DNA of 64,000 nucleotides from Dactylonectria macrodidyma (taxonomy: Eukaryota > Ascomycota > Sordariomycetes > Hypocreales > Nectriaceae), in the NCBI GenBank assembly GCA_020744425.1, contig JAGMUV010000020.1, forward strand, positions 124,001 to 188,000. Direction: 5' to 3'. Each line of letters starts with the position of its first letter. The stretch's first letter is position 1. The notes under the pieces are model-generated. The model worked only from the letters and a program-made list of their open reading frames with translations, did no database searches and was not told where the DNA came from. Made by a program: the position numbers and the translations under genes. Positions 46,173 through 57,137 of this stretch are shown here, in pieces.

Positions 46173-46560
46173 TCAAAATGCTGCATCGCTCTTCCACTGA
46201 TCCAGCTTCCTCGCTAGATCCCGAATGATATGCCTGGTTCTGAACCCGAAGGCGGGCTCGCGAATAATGTCGTAGTTTAGTTGGACAGCCTGGGCGCGCC
46301 ATTGGGTCAAGGGAAGTATGAAGGACCAAAGGCTCATTGCTTGCTCGCCGGCGTCCATTTGGTCGCCAAGGTCGCTTTCTCCTATTTGATCGAATATGTC
46401 TTCTCGAATGGGTTTCGGAAAGGTTGGATCGTCGCGAAGCTGCTGGGGCAGCTGTATTCGGACAGAGGTCTAGCGGTCCATCATCCAGACCTGCCAATAC
46501 ACTGATATGGTCAGCAATGTAATGAAGCCTAGGCGATATTGTGTTGCCAAAAAAAGTGTA
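46173..46560 (-). pseudogene. N-terminal-side fragment of a Zn2Cys6-type regulator (middle homology region)
   Basis: The minus strand reads RLGFITLLTISVYWQVWMMD, R, stop (TAG, 46470-46472), TSVRIQLPQQLRDDPTFPKP and, after DQIGESDLGD, SLWSFILPLTQWRAQAVQLN, then IIRDLARKLDQW, KSDAAF and stop. The pattern (WxxWMMDRxTSVRxxLPxxL...W...LxxxLDxW) resembles the fungal_trans region of Zn2Cys6 transcription factors. The DNA-binding domain is absent: upstream DNA (46,560-46,700) is AT-rich. The matching C-terminal half seems to be at 57.14-57.69 kb on the other strand, and the last four codons before the stop look instead like a pirin C-terminus. Confidence 0.55.
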
Positions 46561-46699
46561 TTAAAATCTTAAAATATCATGACCTAGGAACTCCAAACTA
46601 TAAATATAAACTCTAACTAAACTATAGCCACAGATTAACCTTTGCCTCAGAAGGTACCTAAACCTTCTAAATGACTCACCTCGCAAGTTTCTTACTCTC

Positions 46700-47080
46700 A
46701 GTCACGCTGACCTATTTCGTTCGAAATGCCGGACTTGGCCTGGCAGGACTAATAGGTCTGTTAGGGAAGCCCGGTTGTTGGCGATGGCGAACATGTTGAC
46801 GAGGCGCTCGGAGCCTATCTCTTTGCTTCCAGCCGAAGACCTTGAAGGTCTCCTGGCCGTGCTGGATAACAAAGAGCTTGCGACCGAGTAGTGCCAAATC
46901 TGGTGCTCAATTTGTTGAGGATTTTCGAAGGTCTGGACTCCTTAGAGGTCTAGCAAGAGACCTTAATGCCGGAGCAGAAGTTGTTTGGTGGTCTCTTTAA
47001 GCTGCTCGAATGTGTTTTGGAGGTTGTCTCGATAGGCAATAGCAGCCCTGTCGGCCGGGTCCAAGGGACTGATAATAGTA
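46700..47080 (-). pseudogene. decayed coding remnant of unknown family
   Basis: Protein-like minus-strand frames: DPADRAAIAYRDNLQNTFEQ, LKETTKQLLLRH, stop, then VQTFENPQQIEHQIWHYSVA, SSLLSSTARRPSRSSAGSKE and MFAIANNRASLTDLLVLPGQ before the frame ends. I cannot assign a family. A splice-like ACTATTATCAG precedes the first segment. Its relation to the regulator fragment next to it is unclear. Confidence 0.4.
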
Positions 47081-47461
47081 AAGGAAATCATTATAGCTAT
47101 ATTGGCGGTTGGCATTATGTGATGGAGGGAAGAGAATCAGGGTCCGGCTCCTGGAGCCGACCAGTAAGTAATATATTCATCAAGATTCAACTGAATGCAG
47201 GAATAAAATGAAGGGGGTAAGGGAAATTGCAGGACATAGCAAAATCCCTGCATGCCACTTGCAAACGAGGGAGGGTGGGGAAGCGGAGTTTGGCTGAGGT
47301 GCGGGCTCGCGTCATGTGCAAAAGACTGGGCGCAGAGAACCCGAAATGGATGCAGAGGTTGGAAAGAGGTACTCTTATTACTAACATAGATCACTTCATT
47401 TTCTATGTATACTAGTATAGGCAATTAGGGATGATACATCAAACCATGGTAAACCGCATAG
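47081..47461. other. intergenic
   Basis: Downstream region of the FAD oxidase; no gene recognised. Confidence 0.45.
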
Positions 47462-49748
47462 TTAACTCTTAGGACAGAGGCGGCCTGTCTGCTTTACCAC
47501 GTTGTCTTGCTGGTCAGTAATGTACCAATTCTCGCTCCCTACAGCGGTCGGCGCCCAAAAGACATTTTTGGGATCAATTTGCTTCTTAATCTGCAACAGG
47601 CGTGGATAATTATACCCAAAGAAGGTCTGAGCAAACTCGGGGTCCATCACGTCACCCTCGTTGAGGTAGGCGCCAGCACCTGGGCTGATGTCCTTGAGAC
47701 GCTGGACAAGATCGCCGGTGAGTTTCTTATGGAGAGAAGCCACCTGGTCCTCGGGCGTCGTTCTATCCCAGATGAGACCAATGATGTTGAACATCATGAC
47801 TTCGCGCCAGGCTGGATTGACGGAGCTCTCGGCCGTGTTGTCGGGTTGGTCGGCGTTGATGTTGTAGTGAACAAGGAAGGCGCCGTCGTCAACGACGGAT
47901 CGAATCGTCTTGATCGTTTTGGTCAGAAGAGCCGGATCTTGCCAGTTCTTGCGAGGCAATAGACGCGAGCCAGTTCGGGCATATGGGTTGCCGACGATGG
48001 AGGTTGGGAAGTGACGAGTCCAAGCCTGGTAGAAGCTATCGTGCTCAAAGAACTGGACCTGTGGATCGACGCCGAGGGCAGCCCAGTCATCCAGGAGCGG
48101 CTGAACAAGCTTCTTGAAATCGACGAGCTTCATTCCGGGGACCATGAAGGGCAACCCTCTCCACGCATAGCCGCCTCCTGGCAACCCTGACATTCGACAA
48201 TAGCCGTAGCTCTTGGCTGCGGAAAATGTTGGATAGCGTCGCCAATAGGCTTCGATGGCCTTCCAGAAGGTGTCATCTGTGATGTTCATGGCGTTGGTAG
48301 TCGTTACCCACGTCATGCCGGAGAAGACTGTCTTCTCATGAACCTTGACCGTAATGGAGGTGACAACGCCCCATGTGGCTGGACCGCCGCCGCGAAGGGC
48401 CCAGAACAGATCCTGATTCTGCGTCTCATCCGCTGTGATAAATTGGCCGTCGGGGGTGACGATGTTGACGCTGAGAATCTGGTCCGAGGCAAGGCCATGA
48501 ATGGGTGTCACGGGAGAGTGGCCTCCGCCAACGGCATATCCTCCCGCAACGCCGACAGTCTGGGCAATGTATAGTTAGTCTTGATCCATGGTGGGGTGAA
48601 CGCGACTACATCTTTCAACTTACACGACACTCGCCTCCAACAGCGGTGAAGCCTTCATGTTCAGCAGCTTCATAGAGTTGATGGACCATGACACCTGCCC
48701 CAAGCTTGAAAGCCGGCCCACTGTAGCGACCTCCGGCGGAAGTGTAGTTACGAAGAATGTCAATTGTGTTTAGGTTGTGTGTCCATACCGATAGAGCGCC
48801 CTCTCCGGTATTCTTTCCAAGGAAGTCGTGGCCAGTGTTGCGAACAACAAGACGCATATTCGTGTTGCGGGCCAAATTGACGGCTAATTGAATCTGAGCC
48901 ACATTGGTGACGTTGATGGAGTAGGATGGGAACCCTCCTAAAGTGCAGGTGTTTCCTAAGGCAGCGTCATCGGGCTCGCAGGTAGCACCCTCAAAGAGAG
49001 GCGACATGACCGAGGTGGGATCGACAACGCTGTTAGGAACTGTTAGCACAAATGAGACCCTGGAGGTTGAGGAAGATGGAGAGGAATGGCCTACTGAGTA
49101 TCGGATTTGTTCCAATTATCAATGAGGAATTGGCATTTGGCCGCATCATAATGGTCTCCAGCATAACAAACAGAGCCAAAGGGGACCGTCTTGATCAACG
49201 CCCCGCCACTGAGTATGTCCAAGACCTTCCAAACAATCTTGGTTGGGTAGCATGCATCCCCAGGCATTACTTTGCATTGCGACCCGGTGGGACTCTCCCG
49301 GGAAGCGGTATCTTCATCGAAGTAGAAGAGGGAGATGTTTGTCAGCTTGGCGGCTGTGAGGTTCGCAAGCACATCCTGGGTTAGTTGAAGGCTTTCGAAG
49401 CCCTGGTGGGGAGTATCCGGAGGGATATCGGTTGCTGGAACGACATTGAACTCGTTGGCGGCTATTTAAGGGACGCTCTTGGTCAGTGAAAGTAAATCGG
49501 CGGAGCGGGAAGATGCTCTCGTGGACATGTTATGCATGATGGAAGAAGGCGCAGAGGAGAGGAAGACATGGAGAGTGGCGTAGGAAATAGCAATGGTGCA
49601 CGTAATGTACGGAAAAATTGCACACGCTCTGGGAGAAATACTTACTAACAACCTGGCCATCGCCGTCAATGATGGTTTGGGCATTGGTCGAAGGTAAGAG
49701 GAGCGACAATGCGGTGACAGCCAGCCAACCCGACAGCAGGGGAATCAT
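47462..49748 (-). CDS. secreted FAD-linked oxidase (BBE/VAO family)
   Basis: Four exons on the minus strand: 49748-49646, 49461-49095, 49029-48624, 48559-47462 (657 aa). A signal peptide ([20 protein letters not shown]) is followed by a Cys-containing N-terminal extension of about 130 residues ([20 protein letters not shown]), then the FAD_binding_4 domain. [20 protein letters not shown] carries the His and [13 protein letters not shown] the Cys that in this family bind FAD covalently at two points. [30 protein letters not shown] and the C-terminal BBE motif ([19 protein letters not shown]) complete the fold. Such enzymes oxidise sugars, alkaloids or secondary metabolites, giving H2O2, outside the cell or in secretory compartments. 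The substrate is unknown. Confidence 0.9.
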
Positions 49749-50595
49749 TCCGAGACACTTTGGATCAAGTTTGCGGGGTAATGATGATGTACCTGGTACG
49801 TAAGGGCGGACACAAACTGCAGTACTTATGGCAGAGAGTACTACGTAGGCGCATCTGGCCCTAACACTGTGCTCTGGGATGACCCGGCTTGGCCGGCACA
49901 ACCTTCAGCTTGTTGTCATCATGTGGGTCAACCTAATCATTCATTAAAATGGCCGATCTCGAAGCCTATGGGGGTTTATTGGGTTGCCTTGGGGACTCTG
50001 TAGCAAGTAGCCAAGAGCCCTTATCACTTCTTTCTCCACCACGCCCCTGTATCCTTGCTACATGCTCTATGGATGCAGCTGTAGGGTCGTATCAAGTGAA
50101 ATTAGGTAACATAGACATTACCGACTGGTAGTGGACCGTGGTAAGCTTAGTTGCCAATAATTCTTTCAGGATTCTGCAAGGATTCATTCTCCATGAAGTA
50201 TCAAAGCTGTCGATCAGGCGTCAACCCCGGGTCTGGTCAGGGCAAAAGCCCCATATCGAACACTTTCTGTCCAGTAATTAGCCAAACGCCATCTGTCACT
50301 GGTGCTGAGCGCCTCACATCATCTAAAAGGCTTATTTTGGCCATTTCTAAGGGATATTTTAGCTAAAAGCAGATTCATCGTAAAAGTTTAAAAGTTTGAG
50401 GTGCATTCATATCACCTTCGCTTTCCGCACAAAGAAAATATCTGCAGTTGGTGTTTCTTGAGACAAATGAATCCACTCATGTTGATCTGTAGTACTGGTT
50501 ACTTTGGTGATTGTATCTCTCCTATGTAGTTCAAACGAGGCCTTTCCATTGGAAAGTCTCCAACCCTCCTAGATAGGCTTTGATACAACAAATGT
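49749..50595. other. intergenic between FAD oxidase and pectate lyase
   Basis: Promoter of the FAD oxidase and 3' end of the pectate lyase; short frames only. Confidence 0.45.
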
Positions 50596-51725
50596 TCAGC
50601 AGTTGGTACTAGCCCCGGAGGCAATGCAATATGTTCCGTCAGGGCCAGAGCCAATTTTAGTTGGCTCGGAACCACTTGAGTTGCCCGTGTAACGATCGCA
50701 AGTCTTACCATCGTCTTGGCAACAGTTCGTCATGATACAGGTGTCTCCGTAGTTTGTGTTGATACCACACAAGACTCCTCCATCAACCGCTATGACGTTT
50801 GTCATGATGATATTTCTGGGGCCCCCATTACCAGAGCAGTTGCCACAGCTTCGAACCACCTTGCCATAGTCATTTGCATAGAAGTTGGTTATCTGAACCG
50901 TACCGCGACCGTTGAATTGTATGATCTTATCCTCAGCATGGAAGGCGCCACCGCCATTGATGTATGAGGTTCCGCTAGATTGCTTTAGAGTTCTAAAAAA
51001 CAAACATGTTAGCTGGTATTTACGGTGTGATGCAGGGGGGACAAACAAAGCATCCTCGCAGACATCAGACCACCAAACGTTATTCAAGGTGCTTTCATAA
51101 AACAGTTAGCATCAAATAGCATTCTATAGATCAGTAGTGACACACCAAGTTCCTCGACAGTGAACTCCCTCCGCTTGATTGGGTCCAATAATGACATTGG
51201 AGAGTGTAGCACCATCTTCTAGAATGAAGATGGTGTCATCCTCTCCCGTCTCAGTTTGCTCGTCGCAAACCTTGGCTAATGTTGACACTATTAGCCCCTC
51301 ATAGCTCATCAGTAGAAGGAATTTCGGATAAACCCACTGCTGCGATCGTATCTCTTCATACCGCCATCAAATGAGCTGGTAACAGTAATGGGTGCAGCGC
51401 TTGTAACCACTCCAGAAGAAGCAGGAAGCGTAGTCGTAACACCCGTTGGTGCAGTACCTCCGCTACCAGCTGAGGTTTGCGTAGCCGCCGTGCCAGTATA
51501 GTAGCATGAGCACTCCTTGGAGATCAGGCTTGGCTTTTGGGAACAGTTGGTAGCCCATGATGGAAGGGCAGAGGTGGCAGTGACAACGCTCTTGGTAAAC
51601 GTTGAGCAGAAGGCTGACGCAGTAGCCGATTGAGACTTAATGAAGCTGGCACAGCTGTTGCTGTCCGGATCCAAACAGCCAAATGCAGCTGGGAGAAGAG
51701 CTAAGACGGTAAACAAACTCCTCAT
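50596..51725 (-). CDS. secreted pectate lyase, polysaccharide lyase family 3, with N-terminal Cys/Ser/Thr-rich module
   Basis: Four exons on the minus strand: 51725-51338, 51275-51146, 51091-51047, 50992-50596 (319 aa). Signal peptide [16 protein letters not shown], then a ~70-residue module with six Cys ([33 protein letters not shown]) and a Ser/Thr-rich linker that is probably O-glycosylated. The catalytic part follows: [83 protein letters not shown] and a Cys-rich C-terminus, all typical of PL3 beta-helix pectate lyases. The enzyme cleaves de-esterified pectin by beta-elimination with Ca2+. Usual PL3 proteins of about 230-250 aa lack the N-terminal module. The exon of 45 bp fits phase on both sides. 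Confidence 0.9.
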
Positions 51726-53393
51726 CTTGGATTCGGTGATGATCTTGATTTTGATCTCGAGAACGATTTTTGCAATGAGAGTTCTAGGAAGCGTAGATGG
51801 GAGCGAGGTTCGCTGATTTATGTACTCCACAGGTTTACATGATAGTTGATTCTCTCAACAGCATTGGATCTTCAACATGGAATCAGACCATCTTCGGGTC
51901 ACCAATTTAGTAATGCGGAAGCAAACGCCAAATGGGAAAAATGTGGTACAAGCACTTGCAATTCTTCCACCAATTAACCTCCACCGCGTCGCAACGTCGA
52001 GAGTGATACTACTGCAGAATGCCTAATTACATTTTAGCCATACAAGTTAGACTTATCATCAACATGGTTGCCCCATGAGGTCGGAGAAATTTGCTTCAGA
52101 ATCCCAGAGGCAACCATTTCACGATTCAATTGGAGGGTTGGAGATTTCTAGGGGCTCAGCTACGAATAGGGCCAGAAGACGGAACTTGGTGCCCCATACG
52201 TAAAAATGCGCCGTACCTTCGCATTTGGCTAAACTTCCCACCTCGGAAAATTATCCCCAGCGGCCGCTATCTTCGTGGGTTGTCGCTCTAAGCCACCCCA
52301 GAAACACGAATGCGAGACAAGCGAGGTACTGTTTTCTCTCACTTCCGTTCATCAATCCTCTCTGTCACTCCCAGTCTATTCACGGGTTGAAAGAGGCCTG
52401 AACATTTCACGTTCATGACACTAGATTGATCTAGCATGCTCGCGCGGAGATTGGAGGAACGTCCTCACTCAATAGCCACCAATTGATTGTCAAAGAACGT
52501 CGATGAGAAATTTCTAAATGCTACTCATAATTTTGAAACAATCCATACTCTGTCATTACGGAAACAATCGGTTCTACGTACCGTCATTTCCGCCAACCTG
52601 GAGAGTGTTCAGGCGACGTCAGGAACTTGGATTCTGTGGGGATGCCCATTGAATCGCATCCAAAGGATTCTCTTAACTGACATAGACTCTCAGCCAAATA
52701 TCGCCTGTGTATAAAACTATTCTTAAAGAGCATAGCTGGAAATTTTCTCTAAATATGAAATCAACACCTTTCTGTTGATAACAACCGGAGTCTCCACAAC
52801 TATAAAGGCAGATGTTGCAATCGGTCGACATATGACGAAATGCCGGAGGTCAATACAGCCGTTGCATAGGTAACACAACCGTCATACCTCAACTGAATGT
52901 GCTGATAAATGTATGTTAGAAAGAGAATTAACGTAAAAAAACATTTAAATGAGAGAAGTGTTGTAGAAACCGACTTACGCTCTTCTGTATGCGCATAGGC
53001 GTGAGTGATCCAACGGCTATGTCAACTACCGAGTGATCCTGATAACGGAAAACGGTGGTATGCCAATGAATACGACGTAATTTTGGATTCATTTATTTTG
53101 GTAAATCTTCTCATTTGAGCTCGTTGTTTGTCCCACCGGATACGTTGTACTTGATCCTTATCGCTTCAACCCAAGTGTGAGAAGCTTTAGAGAAATAGGA
53201 TAGGCCTTTTTAACACAATCAACGCCTTGGTTGTTATTCAAAAATAAACATTACGTAATAATTCACCAATATTTCAGGAACTAGGATGTATGTGAGCAAG
53301 AGACCCATGTAGGAGTAATAGTCCATCTATTTGTGAAAGTGAGGAGCCTTTCTTAACCTTGAAGATGATTAGCACCTGGCTTGGCTATATTCT
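51726..53393. other. intergenic, no gene recognised
   Basis: About 1.7 kb. A few frames of 60-75 codons exist without motifs. Upstream part is the pectate lyase promoter. Confidence 0.45.
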
Positions 53394-53820
53394 AGAAATC
53401 TTTTGGGAGCCGAGCTCCCTTTATCTTCCATCCATTAGCGATATCTAAATTTCCTGTTTGATCCTTTCTTGTGAAGGTGCGGTTTGATCCGTATGGATTG
53501 GGGATTAAAACGCCTAGTGTCAGCTTGATCAAGCCTTCGATCATGATATTAGCCTTGCAAATCCTTGCCTTGGCTTCCGCCGTTCATAGAAAAATATTTT
53601 CCACCACTACCAGGGCTTGGAAGAAGCCAGCACACGCCATTCTTGGCCCGTCAGTTTCAGGTACATTACCAAAGGATAAGATGACATCGGCAAATATATC
53701 AGGGAAGTGAAATTGAAGCGTCAGCCTGAACAACATCAGTCTTGTCGTCTGATAGTGAAAATCGCGGCGGACGTCTCTCCGCGCTTGCTTCGGATACAGG
53801 TCACTAGGTCAGAGTTTCTT
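53394..53820 (-). pseudogene. possible decayed gene of unknown family
   Basis: The minus strand is open for about 80 codons (VRRDFHYQTTRLMLFRLTLQ, FPDIFADVILSFGNVPETDG, ACAGFFQALVVVENIFL), then TGA, then about 60 codons in the same frame (EAKARICKANIMIEGLIKLT, VLIPNPYGSNRTF, DIANGWKIKGARLPKDF, stop). The sequence on both sides of the TGA looks protein-like and stays in one frame, which suggests one nonsense mutation in a real gene, but I cannot name it. An opposite-strand frame of 79 codons (53471-53710) overlaps it. Confidence 0.35.
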
Positions 53821-54014
53821 CCCCCCACTACCGTTATTGGAGCATTTCTCTTTCACCATGCGCTGTCACATTAAGTTTCATCTTTAAAATAATATCATTT
53901 CGCTAGGTCTCTTATTAATACTCTTTATTTAACTATTCAGCTTATAAATTTTGTCTTACAGGGATAGTAATGAGGTAATGTCTTCTCGCTGTGCATGGGT
54001 GGTAGTGGCAGGCC

Positions 54015-54998
54015 TTAATGTGGGTAGGTTGCAAGTCTGGCGCAGTGAGGGTGGGGGAATTGTAGTTGAATTGCCAGCACATAGTAGCTAGGAAGCTGAA
54101 ATACAGGCCCAAACAAGTAATTTAAAGACTGAACTGTCTCTTGGCGAACCTGAGCTTGGCAGCCTAACCACAAGACAAGCTTTCCAATCCTGTTTGGATA
54201 GGCACTGAGCATCTTGTCATATAGCTGCTTTGCCGCCTTTGATTCTTTCACCAACTTGCCAAATGTCTCAATGTATTCCCTCGAAGCTCCGATGTTAAAG
54301 GCGCCATCAACGCCACCAGGACGATGATGAGACCCAATGACAACAGATGGGTGGTACGATTCGAGCCTGTCAAGGGCTTCAATCCAATCCTCTTGATCTG
54401 TTTGCGACGGCGATTCGGTCCTCCACATGTGCACATCATTGTAGACAATATCGCCAGCCACCGACATGTTCAACGCCGGCACATATAAAAAGGTTGTGGC
54501 GTCTGTGTCAGAGTGACCAACGTTCACGGCCTCAAAAGCATGGCCTTCAAGAGTGAACTTGTTATCCTTCAGAGGCTTCGTCAATATTTCGAAAGAGTCT
54601 TCATCAATTTGTCCAGGGAACAGGTTATTCCAGAAGGTGCGATATTCCGGCGTCAGCTGCGTCGACATATGGTCGATTGACTGCTGGGTAGAGATGACCT
54701 CGACTCCTGGGAATCGATTAGTCAGGTAAGAAAGATTGAACCAGTGGTCGCCGTGGCCATGAGTGATGTAGATGGTTGTCAGGTTCCTGCCGTTGAGCGT
54801 CTCCTGGATCCAGTCACCTAGAGACACAGCTTGATCCGATGTGAAGAGAGTGTCGACAAGCACGGCCTCAGATTGCCCCGAGATCAGGGTCACGACGGTG
54901 GGCTGCCACAATCCAACGGAGCCGTCGGGCAGAAACTCGCTGGTTGGGATAGCGGGGGCGTTATAAAGATCAGCCCGGAGGGACGAAATGGGTTCCAT
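54015..54998 (-). CDS. MBL-fold metallo-hydrolase
   Basis: Single-exon frame of 327 aa from the ATG at 54998; an ATG at 55052 would add 18 residues. GQSEAVLVDTLFTSDQAVSL is the first beta strand block, THGHGDHWFNL is the HxHxDH metal motif, NVGHSDTDATTFLYVPALN has the His of the third motif, LNMSVAGDIVYNDVHMW has the bridging Asp, and VVIGSHHRPGG has the last His, so both zinc sites are complete. Relatives are soluble hydrolases of esters, lactones or beta-lactams; the substrate is unknown. The last about 35 residues after VLWLGCQAQ are hydrophobic and unlike the usual short tail of these proteins, so the natural stop may have been lost or an intron missed. The gene sits inside the putative inverted block. 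Confidence 0.85.
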   Translation of the reverse strand: MEPISSLRADLYNAPAIPTSEFLPDGSVGLWQPTVVTLISGQSEAVLVDTLFTSDQAVSLGDWIQETLNGRNLTTIYITHGHGDHWFNLSYLTNRFPGVEVISTQQSIDHMSTQLTPEYRTFWNNLFPGQIDEDSFEILTKPLKDNKFTLEGHAFEAVNVGHSDTDATTFLYVPALNMSVAGDIVYNDVHMWRTESPSQTDQEDWIEALDRLESYHPSVVIGSHHRPGGVDGAFNIGASREYIETFGKLVKESKAAKQLYDKMLSAYPNRIGKLVLWLGCQAQVRQETVQSLNYLFGPVFQLPSYYVLAIQLQFPHPHCARLATYPH

Positions 54999-56288
54999 GA
55001 TCGCAACGGAACGAAGTTGTGAATGAATTGGAAGAAATAGATTCGACGGCAACGGCGAGTAAAGAATAAATGACCTGAGTGCAATTGGAAGAGCTTTAGA
55101 GACATGAGGGAGTCCACCATGTTTAAATATTTATAGTTCTTCTTCCTTAGTCAACCTTTGAAGCGTCTCAGGGCTTCGCCTCTGTGAACTGCGGCTCTTG
55201 TGTCCTTTCGGCGACGGAGCTTTTATCAGCAGATGAGAACACAGATGTGATTCATGTCAACGATCCGCTGGCGTGCTCCTTCGGGCAGACGGCAGCCTGG
55301 GTGGAATGATAATGGATCCCGATATTTGGCAAAGGATTATTCATACATGTGTATGGCATGATAGGCTCTGAGTATCAAATGAAGCCTTGAGCATTGTAGC
55401 GCGCATTGGCCTAAATCGGCGGAATCATGTAACTTCACCGAATGTGTACGGGATATCACCCGTTACGGATCGGGCGATATCATTGATCGCCTTCACTAGC
55501 GGGCTCTTTGAGCAACAGAGAACTCCATGTTCCAACAATTGTAGTAGAGTAAGTGGAGTTTGCTAGCTTCAATTGAGTTTTTTTTTTGGGCCGCTTCGTT
55601 GTGAATCATAGTGGAGACTAGATGACTGAGTCGACGGAATTCCCGTCGGTCAGCCTTGGGCTTCTTCGTACGAGGTTTGACATACCCGCCTCGCTACTCG
55701 TTCTTTGGGCGGAACACCTGTGGCCGTCTCGGTTTCTGACCTGTAATCACGCTCAGTTTAAAGTACTTATAAATCAACGGATGTGGGGGCTAGAAGGCAA
55801 TACGGGGACGTGGCATGTTAATGGAAGGGTGAAATGTGGATTATTCACTGCAGAAACGGATTTAATGAATTCTACTTAACTCATTCGGGATTTACCAACC
55901 AGTGTATGGCCCCTGATCATATCCCCATGTGTTTGACACATCTGAATCATGCCTGAGATACATGAAGCTGTCTAAGCGGAGTCGGCACCTGCTCCGCCAC
56001 CCCAGTTGTCTCCGGCTGTAAAGTACAATGACATGGTGTATTGTTCCGGCAGTATTGGTATTCTGCCTGGAACTAATGTTGAGCAAGTCCAAGGAACGGT
56101 AAAAGATCGAGCCGTAAGTACCGATGTTACGAGCCCAATCGAATGAATACAGAAACGGATCTGACAGCACCAGAGACAAGCAATACAGAACCTCGCCGCC
56201 GTCCTTGAGGTTTCTGGGAGTACAGCCATCAATACCCCTTCAGCCGTCAAAGCGAGAACATTTCTCAAGCAGTTACTACAACCTGCCC
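54999..56288. other. intergenic, no gene recognised
   Basis: Promoter of the MBL hydrolase and upstream region of the pirin remnant. Two overlapping frames at 55892-56307 (minus) show hydrophobic, protein-like stretches but no family that I recognise. Confidence 0.4.
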
Positions 56289-57137
56289 ATGGCCAAAACG
56301 GTGCCAAGATTCATCAACCTATTGGGTCTGGTGAATTTTCTGAGTTCATGCCCTGTTAGTAAGACTCCAAATCTCGTCATAAATGCAGCTGCCGCAGCCT
56401 CAGTTCTCCTTAACGATCTCAAATCGGAAGGTCCTATCTTCAGCGACCACTCTCATCGTAGCCAAGAAACCATCACGTATGTCCTAGAGGGATCCCTTAT
56501 CCACCAGGACAGCAACGGAAATAAAGGCATTCTGAATGTCAGTGATTTGCAGGCTATGCGCGCCGGCTCTGGGATAATGTACAACGAAACCCTCATCACC
56601 GACCCGGTTACAGGCCGCAGCAGGGGCATTCAACTCTAGGTCGCGTTGCCCGAGGCCAACTTGAACGATCCGGCAGCCTATAAGGATATTCCGGCTGCTG
56701 ACTGCCCGGTCTCGTCGCCTGCGCCTGGTGTCGATATAAAGGTAACTGCTGGAGCGTCGTTTGGCGCCTCGGCGCCCATCTGGACAAGAGCGCCGGTGTG
56801 GTACTTCGATATTACGCTCTCGTCGAAGACTGGTCCCATCATATATCCAGTACCAGAATATTGGGGAGCGTTTGTGCATATTCTCGAGGGCAACCCCAGC
56901 GTCGCAGGGTCGCGAGGCAGGCCACATGAGACGTTCTTCATGAAGAGGGATGGTAAGGGTGTAAGGATCGAGAATCAGAGTGATTATAAGGCAAAGGTGT
57001 TGTTAATCGCCGGAGACCCATGACGGGGGCAGGAGGTGCATAGGATGGGACCGTTCGTGAGTGCCAGTAGTGAAGGAATAACTAAGGTGATTTTAGATTA
57101 TCGGATGGGATCCAACGGGTTTGAGCGGGCAAGTCAC
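56289..57137 (+). pseudogene. pirin-like protein, two nonsense codons and replaced C-terminus
   Basis: One frame runs from an ATG at 56289 across two stops. Before the first it reads IFSDHSHRSQETITYVLEGS, LIHQDSNGNKGILNVSDLQA and MRAGSGIMYNETLI, the pirin N-terminal cupin with its metal-site His. GIQL is followed by TAG (56637-56639) where the family has a Trp codon, then VALPEANLNDP and the second cupin (PVWYFDITLSSKTGPIIYPV; AFVHILEGNPSVAG). A TGA follows at 57021-57023, then GQEVHRMGPFVSASSEGITK and DYRMGSNGFERA. Here the homology stops and the frame runs into the regulator fragment. Pirins are nuclear or cytosolic iron-binding cupins, some with quercetinase activity. The gene cannot make a full-length product. 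Confidence 0.75.

Noticed and set aside
55892..56307. Two overlapping minus-strand frames with hydrophobic stretches
   Set aside because: They overlap the start of the pirin remnant, have no recognisable motif and would need an unsupported start.
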